Notes under the pieces: generated by a model
The model's database searches: none
The model's input: only the letters and a program-made list of their open reading frames with translations
Told to the model about the DNA's origin: nothing
Part shown: one piece after another, positions 35,234-46,861 of the stretch
How the letters are laid out: each line of letters begins with the position of its first letter
Numbering within the stretch: position 1 is the stretch's first letter
Position numbers and translations under genes: made by a program
DNA from: Chloroflexi bacterium HGW-Chloroflexi-3
Lineage (GTDB): Bacteria > Chloroflexota > Anaerolineae > Anaerolineales > Anaerolineaceae
Length of the DNA stretch: 64,000 nt
Assembly (NCBI GenBank): GCA_002842045.1
Contig: PHBX01000005.1
Span: 1 to 64,000, forward strand
Direction: 5' to 3'

Positions 35234-38200
35234 TTATTTTTCAGTTGCTAAAGAAGGATAATTATCCATGTGAACAATTGATTCAAGATTACCATCTTCA
35301 GTTTCAGAAAACCGACCATGAGTAAATCCAGAACCAGCTGGAATTAATTTACCAATAATGACGTTTTCCTTAAGACCAAACAAAGGATCCTGATCACCAG
35401 CAATAGCTGCATGTGATAAAACTTTGATCGTATGTTGGAATGAAGCGGCAGAAAGGAATGAATCGGTGCTGAGTGAAGCCTTTGTCACACCTAACAGGAC
35501 CTCTGAGTATTTGGCAGGAACTTTTCCTTCTGCTTGTAAGCGATCATTGATGTGTTGAATCTCCAGGCGGTCCACAAGATCCATTGGTAAATAGGGTGAA
35601 TCGCCAGCGCGAATGACCTGAACACGACCTAACATCTTACGGATGATCACTTCAAAGTGCTTGTCATTGATGTTTTGTCCTTGAGCACGATAAACTTTCT
35701 GAATTTCAACCAACAAATACATCATACAGGCATCACGTCCCTTGATCTTAAGCACTGTGTGAGGATTCAAAGAACCTTCTGTCAATGGTTGTCCGGCTTC
35801 AACATGTTCGCCATCTTTCACCATTATTCTTGATGTCGTTGGAATCTCGTATTCTTCCATGTCTCGTTGTTCATAACTGACAATGACTTTCTTATCTTCA
35901 ACCCGAATACGACCTGCGTGTTGTGCAGAGATTTCAGAGTCATTTAATGTAGCCAAAGTATCGCCTAAAGAAACAGCATCTTCATCCGAGACACGGATGT
36001 TCCATTCTTCAGGGATATCATAAGTATCACTCAGCATTTCGCTATGTTCTACTCTCACCATTCTTTGTTCGCTGTAGCGATCACTTTGAAGTATTTGAGC
36101 AACTCCAGAAATCTGACTGATAACAGCTTCACCCTTAGGTGCACGGCGAGCTTCAAACAACTCTTCGACACGAGGTAAGCCGGTCGTGATATCGCCACCT
36201 GCAGCAACACCACCTGTGTGGAAAGTTCGCAGCGTGAGTTGTGTACCGGGTTCGCCGATTGATTGTGCTGCAACTGTACCAACAGCTGAGCCTAGCTCCA
36301 CAATTTTTCCTCTACCTAAATCCATACCGTAACAGGTTGCACAAATACCATGAATTAGCTCACAGGTCATTGGGGAGCGCACTTTGACTTCTTTGATTCC
36401 GTGTTTTTCAATTTTTCGAATTCGATCATGATCCAGAATGTCATTGTGTTCCACCACAACTTCACCAGTTTCCGAATCTACAATCCTTTTAGCAACAACA
36501 CGACCATATAATCGGGTACCGAAAGGTTGTCCAGCTACATCATCTGATTCTCGCAGATAGATACCAGAATCAGTGCCGCAGTCATGTTCATTGATGATCA
36601 CATCCTGGGCGATATCAACCAGACGACGGGTAAGGTAACCAGCATCGGCTGTACGCAAGGCGGTATCAGCGAGACCTTTTCGAGCGCCATGTGTTGAAAT
36701 AAAGTATTCTAGTGCGGTTAAACCTTCACGGAAGTTCGATTGGATAGGAAGACGAATAATACGTCCTGCAGGGTCTGCCATAAGTCCACGCATGCCTGCC
36801 AACTGAGAAATTGGACCAAATCCACCTTTTGTTGCCCCAGAATTTGCCATCGTAGATAGATTACCATTGGGATCCATATTATCACGCACTGCAGTGGCAA
36901 CATCTTTTGTGGTCTTTTGCCAAATTTCAATTTCACGTTCATTTCGTTCCTGTTCGGTGAGTAATCCGCGTCGGAATGAACGTTGAACACTTTCAACTTC
37001 ACCCTGTGCTTTTGCTAAAATTTCAGACTTTTGAATTGGCATAGAGATGTCTGCAACAGCGAGGGTTGATCCAGAACGCATTGCAAATTCAAATCCTATG
37101 TCTTTGACATTGTCTGCGGTCCTTGTGGTGATTTCTTCTCCATAAACCTCATAAACTTCAGCAATCAGATCTTTTACACCACCTTTTTCCAATTCACGGT
37201 TAATAAACTGTACTTTCTCAGGGAGAATTCGATTAAATAATATTCTTCCAATGGTGGTATCAATGATTGCTTTGTGAGGTTTGTCCATTCGAATGCCATT
37301 TTCATCGTACCAAGTTTCCGTTTGTAATTTAACCTTGGAGTGTACTTCCACCTGGTCCAATGTATAAGCTAATTCTGCTTCATCCATGCTGGCGAAGATT
37401 CTGCCATCACCTTTGTGTTGCAAATTATCATAATTAGTCAGATAGTAAACTCCCAGAACCATATCTTTGGCAGGACTGACAATCGGTTCACCATCTGCTG
37501 GTTTTAATAAATTTTTGGAGGAAAGCATCAGGTTTCTAGCTTCCCAAACCGCCTTGTCAGATAATGGAACGTGAACAGCCATTTGGTCACCATCGAAGTC
37601 AGCGTTGAATGCAGTAGTCACCAACGGATGGAGCTGGATTGCACTCCCCTCGATAAGAATTGGCTCAAATGCTTGAATTCCAAGACGATGTAAAGTAGGA
37701 GCTCGGTTCAACAAAACCGGACGTTCGCGAATAACTTCTTCTAATACTTCCCAAACTTCTGGTCTATTGCGTTCAATGAATCTGCGGGCACCTTTTACAT
37801 TGGCTGCATAGCCATGGTGTACAAGCCGAGAAATTACAAATGGTCTATAAAGTTCCAAAGCCATATTCTTTGGTAAACCGCATTGGTAAAGTTTGAGTGT
37901 AGGACCTACTACGATAACCGAACGTCCAGAATAATCTACACGTTTCCCTAACAGATTACGACGGAAACGTCCTTTTTTACCTTTTAACATATCGCTCAAG
38001 GATTTCAATTCACGACGACCTCGACGTGACAAAGCTTTTCCACGCTGAGAATTATCAATTAATGAATCTACGGCTTCCTGCAACATACGTTTTTCATTAC
38101 GCACGATAACATCCGGAGCGCCTAATTCCAGGAGTCGTTTTAGACGATTATTTCGGTTGATCACACGTCGATATAGATCATTCAAGTCGGAGGTAGCAAA

Positions 38201-39481
38201 TCGTCCACCGTCCAATTGAACCATTGGACGAAGATCTGGTGGTATAACCGGCAAAACCGTCATGATCATCCATTCAGAACGATTTTTGGATCGTCTGAAG
38301 GCTTCTACAACTTTCAATCGTGTAGTAGCCTTTTTTCTTTTTTGTTTGCTCTTGGATGTTCTGACTTCTACCCATAATTCTTCGGACAATTTATCAAGAT
38401 CAAGACGTTTGAGAATGTCATAATACGCCTCAGCACCCATATCAGCTCTGAAGACCTGTCCCCAACGTTGTTTTAATTCACGGTAGCGTGTTTCACTTAA
38501 GAATGTGAATGGTTTTAAATCCTGTAATTCATCACGAAGACGGGAATTTTGATTCTGGGAAACAGTGGATTGATCTTCCAGATTGTTTCGTAAAGATTCC
38601 ATTTCAAGATCGGCTTGTGCTTTCACTTGATCAATTTCCATTTTGATCATCTCAATGCCGCGAACAATCTGATCACGTGTTTGGTTTTCCAACTCTTCAA
38701 GATGTTCTTTAACGGCTTTTTGAACCATGCCAATGTGTTGATTGGAAATTGTCTCACCAGCTTTGACAATGACGATATTATTGATTTTTGCGAATAAAAT
38801 ATCAGTTCTGGCTACATTCCCAATTTTTTCTTGTAATTCCCGTTCCAGTGTTTGACCATCGCGCATAACTGGTGCCAGTAGATTGGCAATTTGTTCTTCA
38901 CGACGATCCTGAATTTCTTTTTGTTGTTTTCTTAATTCTTCAATTTTCCGATCACGCGCTTGTTTAACTTCCAAAATTCTGGCATTAATCTGCGTTGCTT
39001 GTTCACGCTCTGAAAAACTAATTTCATCTTCTAGACGTTTTAATGCCTTTTGCCGTGCATCTTCATCCACAAAGGTGACGATGTATTGGGCAAAATACAA
39101 AACACGATCAAGATTTCTTCTGGAAATATCAAGTAACAAACCTAAATAAGAAGGAATCCTACGTGTATACCAGATATGAGCAACTGGAGCAGCTAATTCA
39201 ATATGCCCCATCCGTTCTCTACGAACGGCTGAACGTGTGACTTCTACACCACACTTATCACAAACTATACCTTTGTAACGTGGATTCTTGTATTTTCCAC
39301 AATAACATTGATAATCTCGGGTAGGCCCGAAAATAGCCTCACAAAATAAACCATCTTTTTCTGGCCGTAGCCGGCGATAGTTAATTGTTTCTGGCTTGAG
39401 TACTTCTCCGTAAGACCAACTGCGAATAGTTTCTGGAGAAGCAAGACTGATTCGTAATGCAACAAGACTCTTGGTTTCCAC
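35234..39481 (-). CDS. rpoC: DNA-directed RNA polymerase subunit beta'
   Basis: Full-length beta' (1415 aa) with the N-terminal zinc site Cys59/Cys61/Cys74/Cys77, the catalytic magnesium motif NADFDGD at residues 626-632, the rudder/bridge region and the second zinc site ([13 protein letters not shown]). Residues about 120-330 contain a long charged coiled-coil insertion in the N-terminal part, a place where lineage-specific inserts occur. The start is GTG at 39481 with AAGGAGG seven bases before it. rpoB, normally directly upstream, is not adjacent: the upstream neighbour is a sensor kinase, 194 bases away. The gene has its own extended -10 promoter and a terminator shared with the convergent gene. 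Confidence 0.98.
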   Translation of the reverse strand: METKSLVALRISLASPETIRSWSYGEVLKPETINYRRLRPEKDGLFCEAIFGPTRDYQCYCGKYKNPRYKGIVCDKCGVEVTRSAVRRERMGHIELAAPVAHIWYTRRIPSYLGLLLDISRRNLDRVLYFAQYIVTFVDEDARQKALKRLEDEISFSEREQATQINARILEVKQARDRKIEELRKQQKEIQDRREEQIANLLAPVMRDGQTLERELQEKIGNVARTDILFAKINNIVIVKAGETISNQHIGMVQKAVKEHLEELENQTRDQIVRGIEMIKMEIDQVKAQADLEMESLRNNLEDQSTVSQNQNSRLRDELQDLKPFTFLSETRYRELKQRWGQVFRADMGAEAYYDILKRLDLDKLSEELWVEVRTSKSKQKRKKATTRLKVVEAFRRSKNRSEWMIMTVLPVIPPDLRPMVQLDGGRFATSDLNDLYRRVINRNNRLKRLLELGAPDVIVRNEKRMLQEAVDSLIDNSQRGKALSRRGRRELKSLSDMLKGKKGRFRRNLLGKRVDYSGRSVIVVGPTLKLYQCGLPKNMALELYRPFVISRLVHHGYAANVKGARRFIERNRPEVWEVLEEVIRERPVLLNRAPTLHRLGIQAFEPILIEGSAIQLHPLVTTAFNADFDGDQMAVHVPLSDKAVWEARNLMLSSKNLLKPADGEPIVSPAKDMVLGVYYLTNYDNLQHKGDGRIFASMDEAELAYTLDQVEVHSKVKLQTETWYDENGIRMDKPHKAIIDTTIGRILFNRILPEKVQFINRELEKGGVKDLIAEVYEVYGEEITTRTADNVKDIGFEFAMRSGSTLAVADISMPIQKSEILAKAQGEVESVQRSFRRGLLTEQERNEREIEIWQKTTKDVATAVRDNMDPNGNLSTMANSGATKGGFGPISQLAGMRGLMADPAGRIIRLPIQSNFREGLTALEYFISTHGARKGLADTALRTADAGYLTRRLVDIAQDVIINEHDCGTDSGIYLRESDDVAGQPFGTRLYGRVVAKRIVDSETGEVVVEHNDILDHDRIRKIEKHGIKEVKVRSPMTCELIHGICATCYGMDLGRGKIVELGSAVGTVAAQSIGEPGTQLTLRTFHTGGVAAGGDITTGLPRVEELFEARRAPKGEAVISQISGVAQILQSDRYSEQRMVRVEHSEMLSDTYDIPEEWNIRVSDEDAVSLGDTLATLNDSEISAQHAGRIRVEDKKVIVSYEQRDMEEYEIPTTSRIMVKDGEHVEAGQPLTEGSLNPHTVLKIKGRDACMMYLLVEIQKVYRAQGQNINDKHFEVIIRKMLGRVQVIRAGDSPYLPMDLVDRLEIQHINDRLQAEGKVPAKYSEVLLGVTKASLSTDSFLSAASFQHTIKVLSHAAIAGDQDPLFGLKENVIIGKLIPAGSGFTHGRFSETEDGNLESIVHMDNYPSLATEK

Positions 39482-39590
39482 TAAAAAGCCTCCTTATAAA
39501 TGTCCCTGAAAACAACAAAGATAAGCGTTAGATAGATTTCTCCGCTTACCTCAAAATCAACAACAAAAAACCATATACATGCAAACGAAT

Positions 39591-39599
39591 ATTATATCA
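39591..39599 (-). promoter_or_regulatory. Extended -10 promoter of rpoC
   Basis: The minus strand reads TGATATAAT, a TGn element joined to a perfect TATAAT, about 110 bases before the GTG start. Transcription would begin near 39584 and give a leader of roughly 100 bases. A -35 match is poor. Confidence 0.6.
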
Positions 39600-39675
39600 C
39601 AAAAAAATCATTTTTATGCTTAATTTCAGACCAATATTTTACGATTTTCACCCAATTTTCTTTAGTTTGCATAAT

Positions 39676-42600
39676 TTATCCCTGCCTGATAGGCAGTTGC
39701 AAGTAAAAACTACTTCCACGACCTAATTTGCTCTCGACCCAAACCTTTCCATTATGTTTTTCTATAATTGTTTTTACGATGGCGAGTCCTAATCCTGTTC
39801 CCCGTTGATTATATGCTTCTCGCCTACCACTTCGATAAAATTTCTCAAATAAGTGTGGTAAATCTATTGGTGCAATACCAATACCATTATCCGTTATTTC
39901 AAACATTGCATGACCATCAGTAGAACTCACATTCACCTTTACTGTTCCACCTAAAGAATTATATTTTAAAGCATTTTCAACAACATTATAGAGCGCTTGT
40001 TGCACCAATGCAGAATCTGCCTCAATCTGTGTATCTCGATTAATTGAATATTCCAGAATTAAATCGATATTTTTTTGGTTTGCATATGGTTGCAATTCAA
40101 GAACGACTTGTTCGGCTAGGCTAATGGGGTTAGTTCTTTCTAATTTTAACCCTATACCAGCTTCAATTCTTCCTAAATCCAACAGATTATTAACTAATTT
40201 CGACATACTATCCACACCGGAAACAATTTTCGCAACATAGGAACGCTGTTGTTCGTTGATCTCGCCAACCATTTGCAGCATGGAAGCATATCCCCGCATT
40301 AGCGTGAGAGGTGATCTGAGATCATGACTAACTGTTGAAACAATATCTGATTTAAATGTATCAACCTCTTTAAATTGTGTTATATCTCTCAATAAGCACA
40401 CTTTTCCAACCAGTTGTTCATTGCGGATAACTGGTGAAACCGTTGTGAAAAAAACTCGTCGATTGGTTAATTGGATTTCCCTGGAAGTGTCCCGATTAAT
40501 GGTGTCTTTCTTTAATAGTTCCAACAAATCTTCATGCTCGATCACTGAATCAATATTTAATCCTGGTGTGGTTTCTTTGAATAAGCCAACCAATTGTTTC
40601 GCAGCCGGATTGATAAGTATCAAATTGTTGGCATCATCGAATACCATCACAGGATCAGGGGTCGAATTGAGTACAGCTTCAAATTGCTGACGACCTAATT
40701 CTGCTGTTGCATACAATTGTGCATTTGCTGCAGCCATAGCTGCCTGGCTGACAAGTGTTTTAAAATACCTGATTTCTTCTTCTTTGAACGTTCTTGCATT
40801 GTTGTAACCCAACCAGATCGCACCAAAATATTGATTCTCCTGGTTTAGTGCGATCGCCAAAATTGCCCCAGGAATTACACTTCCTGGAATGATAAAGCGT
40901 TTAAATCGGGATAAATTTGGAATTGGAAGTACGTCCTGTTGTCGCATCATCTCGAATAATTGCCGGTCTAATGCATTTGTAGCTTCGCTTTCCTGACCAA
41001 GTCCAATCGAAAAAAATGGTGAATAGAGCTGATCGGCAGTTACTTGACGAATTAGAATTGCACGAGCATGTGTTGCATCATTTCCCATCATCGTTTGTAA
41101 AATCGGCTGGATGGCTGCATTAATATCAAGATGTTTGGATACGCTCTGACTGGAATTTAAGAGTTGTTTCAGTTCTTTCAATCTATCCCTTAATCGAATG
41201 CGCATTTGTTCAAACGAATAAGCTAATTGCCCTAATTCATCAACACTATTAATGCTCATTGGATTATCTAAATTACCTTGCGAAATAAGTGCTGCCTGGT
41301 GTGAGAGGGATCTTACCGATTTGGTGATTGGTTTTATTCCCAATCGTAATGCCAATACAACCAGAATGATTACCAATCCTAGTACACCTAATAACGGCGT
41401 TGCAATTTTTAAGGCAAGTTCTTGAACTTCCGTGGATGGTAAACCTACCAGAACTGACCAGGATCTGCCCGTGAGTGGTTGATGGTAAACTAGAAGCTGA
41501 TTGCCAGTTATGGAAGAATTTTCAAATATATTTGCTGTGATGGGTATTTCTTGTGGATATATAGACCACAATAACTGCGGGTTCATATTGGAATGATAAA
41601 TAATTCTTCCTTGATCATCCAAAATAACACTTTCTCCTTGAGATTTTGTAAAGTTATTTAAGGTTAATATGGTGGGTTGCACATATGGGTTTGAAATAAA
41701 ATCCGTCCTGCCTATTAGTACACCGATTGGATTTCCCTGATTATCTGTAATGGAAGTTATGAAAGTGATCAAAACAGATTTATCTGATATTTTCGGTGGA
41801 GAAGTATAAATTTGGAAGTGTACTCCTTTCAAAGCCAGTGAGATCCCGGTTCTTTCTTCCATGGATAATTGAAGTTGATCAACGTCTCGAATGGGGTAAC
41901 CATCCTTAGGATATCCATTTTGGTCAAATATAAATAAATGAGTGAAGAAAGGGATAACCTGAATCTTTTCTGCGAATTCAGCCCATATATCTATATCCTG
42001 CTGTAAAAGATTTTCATCTGCCAGACTGAAAATTAAATTTTGTCCTGATTCAAAAAAATATGGCAAACTCTCAGAAGCAATTTCAGCTGTTCCTCTGAGT
42101 CTGGATTCCACCAATTCAGTTGCTGCATTACTGGCGACTTTCCAATCAACATAAACAACAAATAGGACGACAAATAAAATGACCGGTAAAGTGGTCATTA
42201 AAAATCGGTATTCTACCCTCTTCTCCATAGGCGTGGGTGAAAGGTATTTTGGAAAAAACCATGATTTATGTTTTACTATATAAAATACACTACAAAATAA
42301 TCCACCTAACAACAGTTCAAAAAACCTAAAAATTGAAAGCGATAATGATTGTGTCAACCCATAATCAAGACGTACTGCCAAAGATCCACTCGAATTCAGG
42401 ATTTGATCCAGAATAAAAATCGGTATGAATAGTACGCCAGTGAAAATTGCAGCAACAAACGGAATTCTTAACCAACCAAACAATTGTGTTCTGTATTTTT
42501 GACGAACGAACACAGCAAACATTACAGCCATACCAATTGTTTCTACAATTGTAAAAATATTATGCGTTCCCCACCAAGCCATAGAAATTCCGCTGATTAG

Positions 42601-42936
42601 TCCAATGATAACCGCAGGAAATAAACCATAAAACCCTGCAGCAATCTGCCAGGGTATAGTGACAAAAAGAAATAAAATAAAACCAGATGCAATCATCTCG
42701 GGGTTTGAAGTTGTAAACTCAATACCACCAAGAATCACTGAAAATGGTGCCAGAATTGCCAGCCCATAAAATACCCACCAATTTTTTTGTTTGCGGCTTG
42801 GTAGTGGTTGCCAAATCCTCTTCACAACAAGAAATATCAGAAATAAAAATACAAACCACGCAGCAAAACCAAGAAAATCTTTCGGCGGGGATAGATAGGG
42901 TCTTGAGGGAAAGAGAAAAGTATATGAAAAAGGCAT
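39676..42936 (-). CDS. Large multi-domain sensor histidine kinase (1086 aa)
   Basis: The order is: about seven N-terminal membrane helices (1-235); another helix (about 250-270); an external sensor domain of double-Cache type (about 275-505); a membrane helix (510-535); HAMP (540-610, with DELGQLAYSFEQMRIRLRD); GAF (about 620-745); PAS (760-870); HisKA with phospho-acceptor His871 (VSHDLRSPLTLMRG); and HATPase_c (NVVENALKYN, DNGIGIAP, GTGLGLAI). It would autophosphorylate in response to an external signal, but no response regulator is adjacent, so it is an orphan kinase. The extra polytopic N-terminus beyond the Cache domain is unusual and could be a second sensor. The ATG at 42936 has a weak GGA site. 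Confidence 0.9.
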   Translation of the reverse strand: MPFSYTFLFPSRPYLSPPKDFLGFAAWFVFLFLIFLVVKRIWQPLPSRKQKNWWVFYGLAILAPFSVILGGIEFTTSNPEMIASGFILFLFVTIPWQIAAGFYGLFPAVIIGLISGISMAWWGTHNIFTIVETIGMAVMFAVFVRQKYRTQLFGWLRIPFVAAIFTGVLFIPIFILDQILNSSGSLAVRLDYGLTQSLSLSIFRFFELLLGGLFCSVFYIVKHKSWFFPKYLSPTPMEKRVEYRFLMTTLPVILFVVLFVVYVDWKVASNAATELVESRLRGTAEIASESLPYFFESGQNLIFSLADENLLQQDIDIWAEFAEKIQVIPFFTHLFIFDQNGYPKDGYPIRDVDQLQLSMEERTGISLALKGVHFQIYTSPPKISDKSVLITFITSITDNQGNPIGVLIGRTDFISNPYVQPTILTLNNFTKSQGESVILDDQGRIIYHSNMNPQLLWSIYPQEIPITANIFENSSITGNQLLVYHQPLTGRSWSVLVGLPSTEVQELALKIATPLLGVLGLVIILVVLALRLGIKPITKSVRSLSHQAALISQGNLDNPMSINSVDELGQLAYSFEQMRIRLRDRLKELKQLLNSSQSVSKHLDINAAIQPILQTMMGNDATHARAILIRQVTADQLYSPFFSIGLGQESEATNALDRQLFEMMRQQDVLPIPNLSRFKRFIIPGSVIPGAILAIALNQENQYFGAIWLGYNNARTFKEEEIRYFKTLVSQAAMAAANAQLYATAELGRQQFEAVLNSTPDPVMVFDDANNLILINPAAKQLVGLFKETTPGLNIDSVIEHEDLLELLKKDTINRDTSREIQLTNRRVFFTTVSPVIRNEQLVGKVCLLRDITQFKEVDTFKSDIVSTVSHDLRSPLTLMRGYASMLQMVGEINEQQRSYVAKIVSGVDSMSKLVNNLLDLGRIEAGIGLKLERTNPISLAEQVVLELQPYANQKNIDLILEYSINRDTQIEADSALVQQALYNVVENALKYNSLGGTVKVNVSSTDGHAMFEITDNGIGIAPIDLPHLFEKFYRSGRREAYNQRGTGLGLAIVKTIIEKHNGKVWVESKLGRGSSFYLQLPIRQG

Positions 42937-42983
42937 CGTATTCCAATAACCAACAATAAAAATTATAGCATTGCAATATCGTC

Positions 42984-44291
42984 TTAAGGCATTTTGGCTA
43001 ACTGATTATTTTTCTTCCAGGCATGCTTGTAAAGAATGTTGGTTTTATCCTTACTTGCTTCGTTTTTAAAATTCTCAATCCACTTTTTCTGCAAGTTAAA
43101 TGCATCATCAAAACAATCCGCTATGAGCTCAATTTGACCTTTAAAATTTTTCATCCTGGCAACAAAAACTTTCTCAAGGTCTTTCGATTCATTTATGTAT
43201 TCACTACTTAACGCTGGATAATTTTGCAAAATCCTTCGGTGAATTCTTTCATGTTGCCACCAATAAGATTGAAGATCATAATCCAATTCAGGCGGTTGGC
43301 CAAAATAATTCAATTCCTGATCCAAGGACATTGGTTTGAAAATACTCAGGCATGGTGCTGAAGAACCGGTGACCCAAACGACTAATCGTTCATCATCTTG
43401 TTCAACAACCATTGATCCAGTAGTCTGACTGACTCGAATAGGTCCAAATCCAGCATGCATACAGAGATCCGCGCCGGTTATTCCTTTATCTGGTCGAAAA
43501 TTTTCGTCGACCCTGTGACTTCTCAATGTAGCAAATACGTCTTCAAGATTAGTCTGTGATCCCTTTTCATTAATTTTCCTTATTGAGCAGGAACGACGTT
43601 GTTTTGAATCACTAAAAGTAGTAATCAGCCAATCCGAAATCAACTCCCGAAAATTAAATTCACTTTCAACCTTTAACCAACCTTTTTCTTTTGTTTTGGA
43701 AATAAGGTTAGGGGAAATTAAATCCCAATTATCTTCAATAGAATAACCATTCGAGATTGCTCCAAATCCATCAATCTTTTCTGCTATCCAATGTTTTTCT
43801 ACGGTCTCTAATTTCCAGGCTTCATGTTTATCTGCGATAAGGAAGCTATTGTGATAATAAAATGGATGTATAAATCCACAATTTCCAGATTGACCATATT
43901 CTTCCAGTAATGCTGTAATGACATTTAAAGCCTCTCTGGCATTGTTCCCCCGTTCCAGACCTAAGCGTAGATAATCCATCCCTATCAAACCTGGTTCTTT
44001 CCCAGCTGGAATTTTTGAAAAAACAGCTTCATTTCCAATAACAACGCCATGTTCATTCACCCCCATCTCTGCCCCCCAAATCCATACTGGCTTACACAAA
44101 AGTATTTTGTTCGTCTTTCCTACCTGGGGAATCGAGATATAGGTACATTTTAATAATTCACCTTTTTCATATTGTTTTTCAGGCACAATTAATACTTCAT
44201 GAGCTTCATTTGGATCACGGTCAGAATTTTTTCCAAAATAAAATTTTCTATTTTCTGTATAATCTGGCATTAAAACAAAAGTGTCACACAT
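42984..44291 (-). CDS. C69-family peptidase / secernin-like Ntn hydrolase (435 aa)
   Basis: The chain begins MCDTFV, placing the Cys nucleophile at residue 2, where it becomes N-terminal after Met removal, as in C69 dipeptidases and secernins. FYFGKNSDRDPNEAHEV, GAEMGVNEHGVVIGNEAVF and GMDYLRLGLERGNNAREAL are family blocks. It likely hydrolyses dipeptides or other amide bonds in the cytoplasm; there is no signal peptide. The C-terminal part has no other recognisable domain. GGAAGG precedes the ATG by five to six bases. It sits between cmk (75 bases upstream) and the sensor kinase (47 bases downstream), without an obvious functional link. Confidence 0.85.
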   Translation of the reverse strand: MCDTFVLMPDYTENRKFYFGKNSDRDPNEAHEVLIVPEKQYEKGELLKCTYISIPQVGKTNKILLCKPVWIWGAEMGVNEHGVVIGNEAVFSKIPAGKEPGLIGMDYLRLGLERGNNAREALNVITALLEEYGQSGNCGFIHPFYYHNSFLIADKHEAWKLETVEKHWIAEKIDGFGAISNGYSIEDNWDLISPNLISKTKEKGWLKVESEFNFRELISDWLITTFSDSKQRRSCSIRKINEKGSQTNLEDVFATLRSHRVDENFRPDKGITGADLCMHAGFGPIRVSQTTGSMVVEQDDERLVVWVTGSSAPCLSIFKPMSLDQELNYFGQPPELDYDLQSYWWQHERIHRRILQNYPALSSEYINESKDLEKVFVARMKNFKGQIELIADCFDDAFNLQKKWIENFKNEASKDKTNILYKHAWKKNNQLAKMP

Positions 44292-44366
44292 ATTGCTTCC
44301 TTCCTGATCGAATGGATCATCGTGAATATATATTGTTAAAGGATTTTTTATATTTAATAATTCCTT

Positions 44367-45065
44367 CTATACTTGAAAATTCTTTTTCTCTTTTACCAAA
44401 TTAAAAATATATTGGAAAACTTCTTCTGCATTCAATTGATCTGAATCAATCATGATGGCGTCCTCTGCTGGGCGCAATGGAGCGATTGCCCGAGAAGAAT
44501 CGATTTTATCCCTCCGCATTAAATCGTCCAGCACGCTTTCATAAGTTGCCTGTTTTTCGCGTTTGATAAGTTCCAGATATCGGCGCCTTGCACGTTCTTC
44601 AACAGATGCATCCAGATATAACTTGATATCAGCTTCAGGTAAAACAACCGTTCCTATGTCTCTGCCAACCATCACAATCCCTCCCTTATTTCCAATCTCA
44701 CGTTGTTTAATTGTCATTGCTACACGCACCCCTTTGTAGGCAGAAACTTGAGAGACATGTGCTTCCACATCAGGTAATCGAATTTCCCATGTGACATCTT
44801 CATGATCGAGAATTACATCATTACTACGTCCATCATCAATTGTCGCTGGATGAATGTCAAGATCCATTTCTTCAGCAACTTTGGTAACCAGACCTTCATC
44901 ATTTACATCAACATTTTTCTTTAATACCGCTAATGTTACTGCCCGATACATGACCCCCGTATCCAGATACATAAAATCCAACGCCTCTGCCAACCTTTCT
45001 CCTAAAGTTGATTTTCCAGAAGCAGCTGGACCATCCAATGTTATCGTAAATGATTTTTTTCCCAT
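44367..45065 (-). CDS. cmk: Cytidylate kinase
   Basis: The P-loop DGPAASGKST (residues 11-20), LDTGVMYRAVTL, the VGRDIGTVVLPEADIKLYLDA block and the RARRR lid motif identify CMP/dCMP kinase of full length (232 aa). It phosphorylates CMP and dCMP for pyrimidine nucleotide and CDP-lipid/CDP-sugar supply. AAGGAG lies five to six bases upstream of the ATG. It begins 14 bases after the stop of a GT-C membrane protein and is at the end of the glycan-related gene run; this may be coincidence, though a CDP-sugar epimerase-like gene lies in the same run. Confidence 0.96.
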   Translation of the reverse strand: MGKKSFTITLDGPAASGKSTLGERLAEALDFMYLDTGVMYRAVTLAVLKKNVDVNDEGLVTKVAEEMDLDIHPATIDDGRSNDVILDHEDVTWEIRLPDVEAHVSQVSAYKGVRVAMTIKQREIGNKGGIVMVGRDIGTVVLPEADIKLYLDASVEERARRRYLELIKREKQATYESVLDDLMRRDKIDSSRAIAPLRPAEDAIMIDSDQLNAEEVFQYIFNLVKEKKNFQV

Positions 45066-45079
45066 ATGTCTCCTTTTAT

Positions 45080-46795
45080 TTATTGAGTGTCAGTACCTGG
45101 AAACAAACTATTTCGAATCCATATAATGTTTGTTTTTTGATTAAGCATATCCTGGGGAGCTCGTCTGGTTAATAACCATTGTGTAGTTTCATTGGCATTC
45201 ATTGAACTCCATGCCGGTTTTGAGGTCCATAAAATATCTTGTCCTCTGAATGTATCAGCCTGTACCAGATTCTGATCAGCATTGGTGATGATGGCATCAA
45301 TCTTCGCGCCCAATGGTATGACGTCTCCATATGAAATATTTTCAAAATTTCTTAATACCCAATATATTGATGGTGGTTGTTCCCCCAGAATATGAATGTT
45401 TAGGGATTTTTTGTCTCCGTAATTCCATTCAGAATAATTTTCTAATGTTTGAACTAACAAATCATGCTCGAGGGGTACCGGATTGATACTGAGGATTTCG
45501 TTTTGATAAGGATATCGTAATCCAGATGCATTCACAGACGCCGATATAGTGAAAATTAAAAGATAAGAAATGGACAACAATAAGAAACTTTTACCAGCAA
45601 TTTCCCAGCTGATTGCCCATCCTGCCAATAAACCTGCACCAATGATTAAGGCAAAACCAGCAATAATAAAAAATATTCGCAGTGTGTTTTCCTGTTCTCC
45701 CTGAAAAGGATTAGCAAACATACTTATAAACGCAAGACTGATAAAGAATAAAACAGCAAGAGAAATCAAAGTCACAACTATGATTTTTGTTCGTACCTGG
45801 GAAGGAATGAAAATAAATTGGTTTACAAAATATGATCCTGAAATCATTAATGACATAACAATGATTACATTCATAATGATGGTCTTCTCAGGAATGCTTA
45901 CGATTTGAAGGATACTGAAAGTAATCATCCCAGTAAGGAATAACCCAGCAATCTGGTTTTTGCGAATGATAAAAATGATGCCCATCAATCCAAATGTGAT
46001 TGCTGCAATTTCATAAAAAAACAGCCCCCTAACCAGATCTGACAAGGTTACAACCGAAAGTAGTGAATAACTGTTGAAATATGTATTTATTCCATAACCA
46101 ATCCCAGACAATTGACTGGGAAAAATGAAACCAAAAGTGCTCAGAATAACGTATGAACCACTCGAATATAAACTAAATTTTTTCCATTGGAAGGATTTAA
46201 ATAAATGGATCAGCTGGTTATAAATATCATTATTTTGTTTGTTCAGAAATAAATAAACATACATCAATGAAATCAAACTCGGGACTAAAAACATCAAGAA
46301 AATTTTTCCACTTAAAATGCTTAATACAATAAATACCGCACAAGGAATAACTGATTGTTTAATAAAAAAGTACATAAATAAGAAAATTGAAAACAGGAAT
46401 AATATCGTACTATCAACCTGCCGGGATAAAGAAATAAAAGTAGGGCTTATTGCAATCCAAAAAGACAAAATAATCATCATTTTCGGATTGACATAGTTTC
46501 TAAACAAGAAGGGAATAAGAATAAATAATACTCCTACCACTGCAGGAAATAGTCTTGCGATAAAATTGCTATTTCCAAATAAAAAAAATAAAATTGCCTG
46601 GATATTGGATAAAAAGGTTTGATCCGAAAAGTTCGCAACTTTTTCACCAGAGAGCATGCTAATAGCATGCAAAGATATCGAGCTTTCAACATCCGAAAGT
46701 GGCAAACTACCTAAATTAATAAATCGAAAAGCGATTCCTATAATAAGGATCAGCCCATAGATCAAGTATTCAATCGTAAATAATTTTTTTTTCAT
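45080..46795 (-). CDS. GT-C-type integral membrane protein, GT39/Agl23-like (571 aa)
   Basis: About 12-13 membrane helices fill residues 10-440. The first external loop has the acidic motif LGSLPLSDVESSISLHAISM, the position where GT-C enzymes carry their catalytic Asp/Glu, here D-V-E. A soluble C-terminal domain of about 130 residues follows. It resembles the PMT/GT39 group and the N-terminal similarity described for TIGR03663 proteins, which co-occur with YYY proteins; a YYY protein is encoded two genes upstream. GT-C enzymes use lipid-phosphate-linked sugars. Donor and acceptor are unknown. The upstream DUF952 gene is 66 bases away. Confidence 0.72.
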   Translation of the reverse strand: MKKKLFTIEYLIYGLILIIGIAFRFINLGSLPLSDVESSISLHAISMLSGEKVANFSDQTFLSNIQAILFFLFGNSNFIARLFPAVVGVLFILIPFLFRNYVNPKMMIILSFWIAISPTFISLSRQVDSTILFLFSIFLFMYFFIKQSVIPCAVFIVLSILSGKIFLMFLVPSLISLMYVYLFLNKQNNDIYNQLIHLFKSFQWKKFSLYSSGSYVILSTFGFIFPSQLSGIGYGINTYFNSYSLLSVVTLSDLVRGLFFYEIAAITFGLMGIIFIIRKNQIAGLFLTGMITFSILQIVSIPEKTIIMNVIIVMSLMISGSYFVNQFIFIPSQVRTKIIVVTLISLAVLFFISLAFISMFANPFQGEQENTLRIFFIIAGFALIIGAGLLAGWAISWEIAGKSFLLLSISYLLIFTISASVNASGLRYPYQNEILSINPVPLEHDLLVQTLENYSEWNYGDKKSLNIHILGEQPPSIYWVLRNFENISYGDVIPLGAKIDAIITNADQNLVQADTFRGQDILWTSKPAWSSMNANETTQWLLTRRAPQDMLNQKTNIIWIRNSLFPGTDTQ

Positions 46796-46861
46796 TTGTT
46801 TATCTTATCTATATTTAGTATCCATTAATAAATTTTTGAGTATCAATTTTTAAAATCAGTA

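Noticed and set aside
44292..44366. Possible small RNA or regulatory hairpin between cmk and the C69 peptidase gene
   Set aside because: AT-rich with no stable stem or conserved motif visible.
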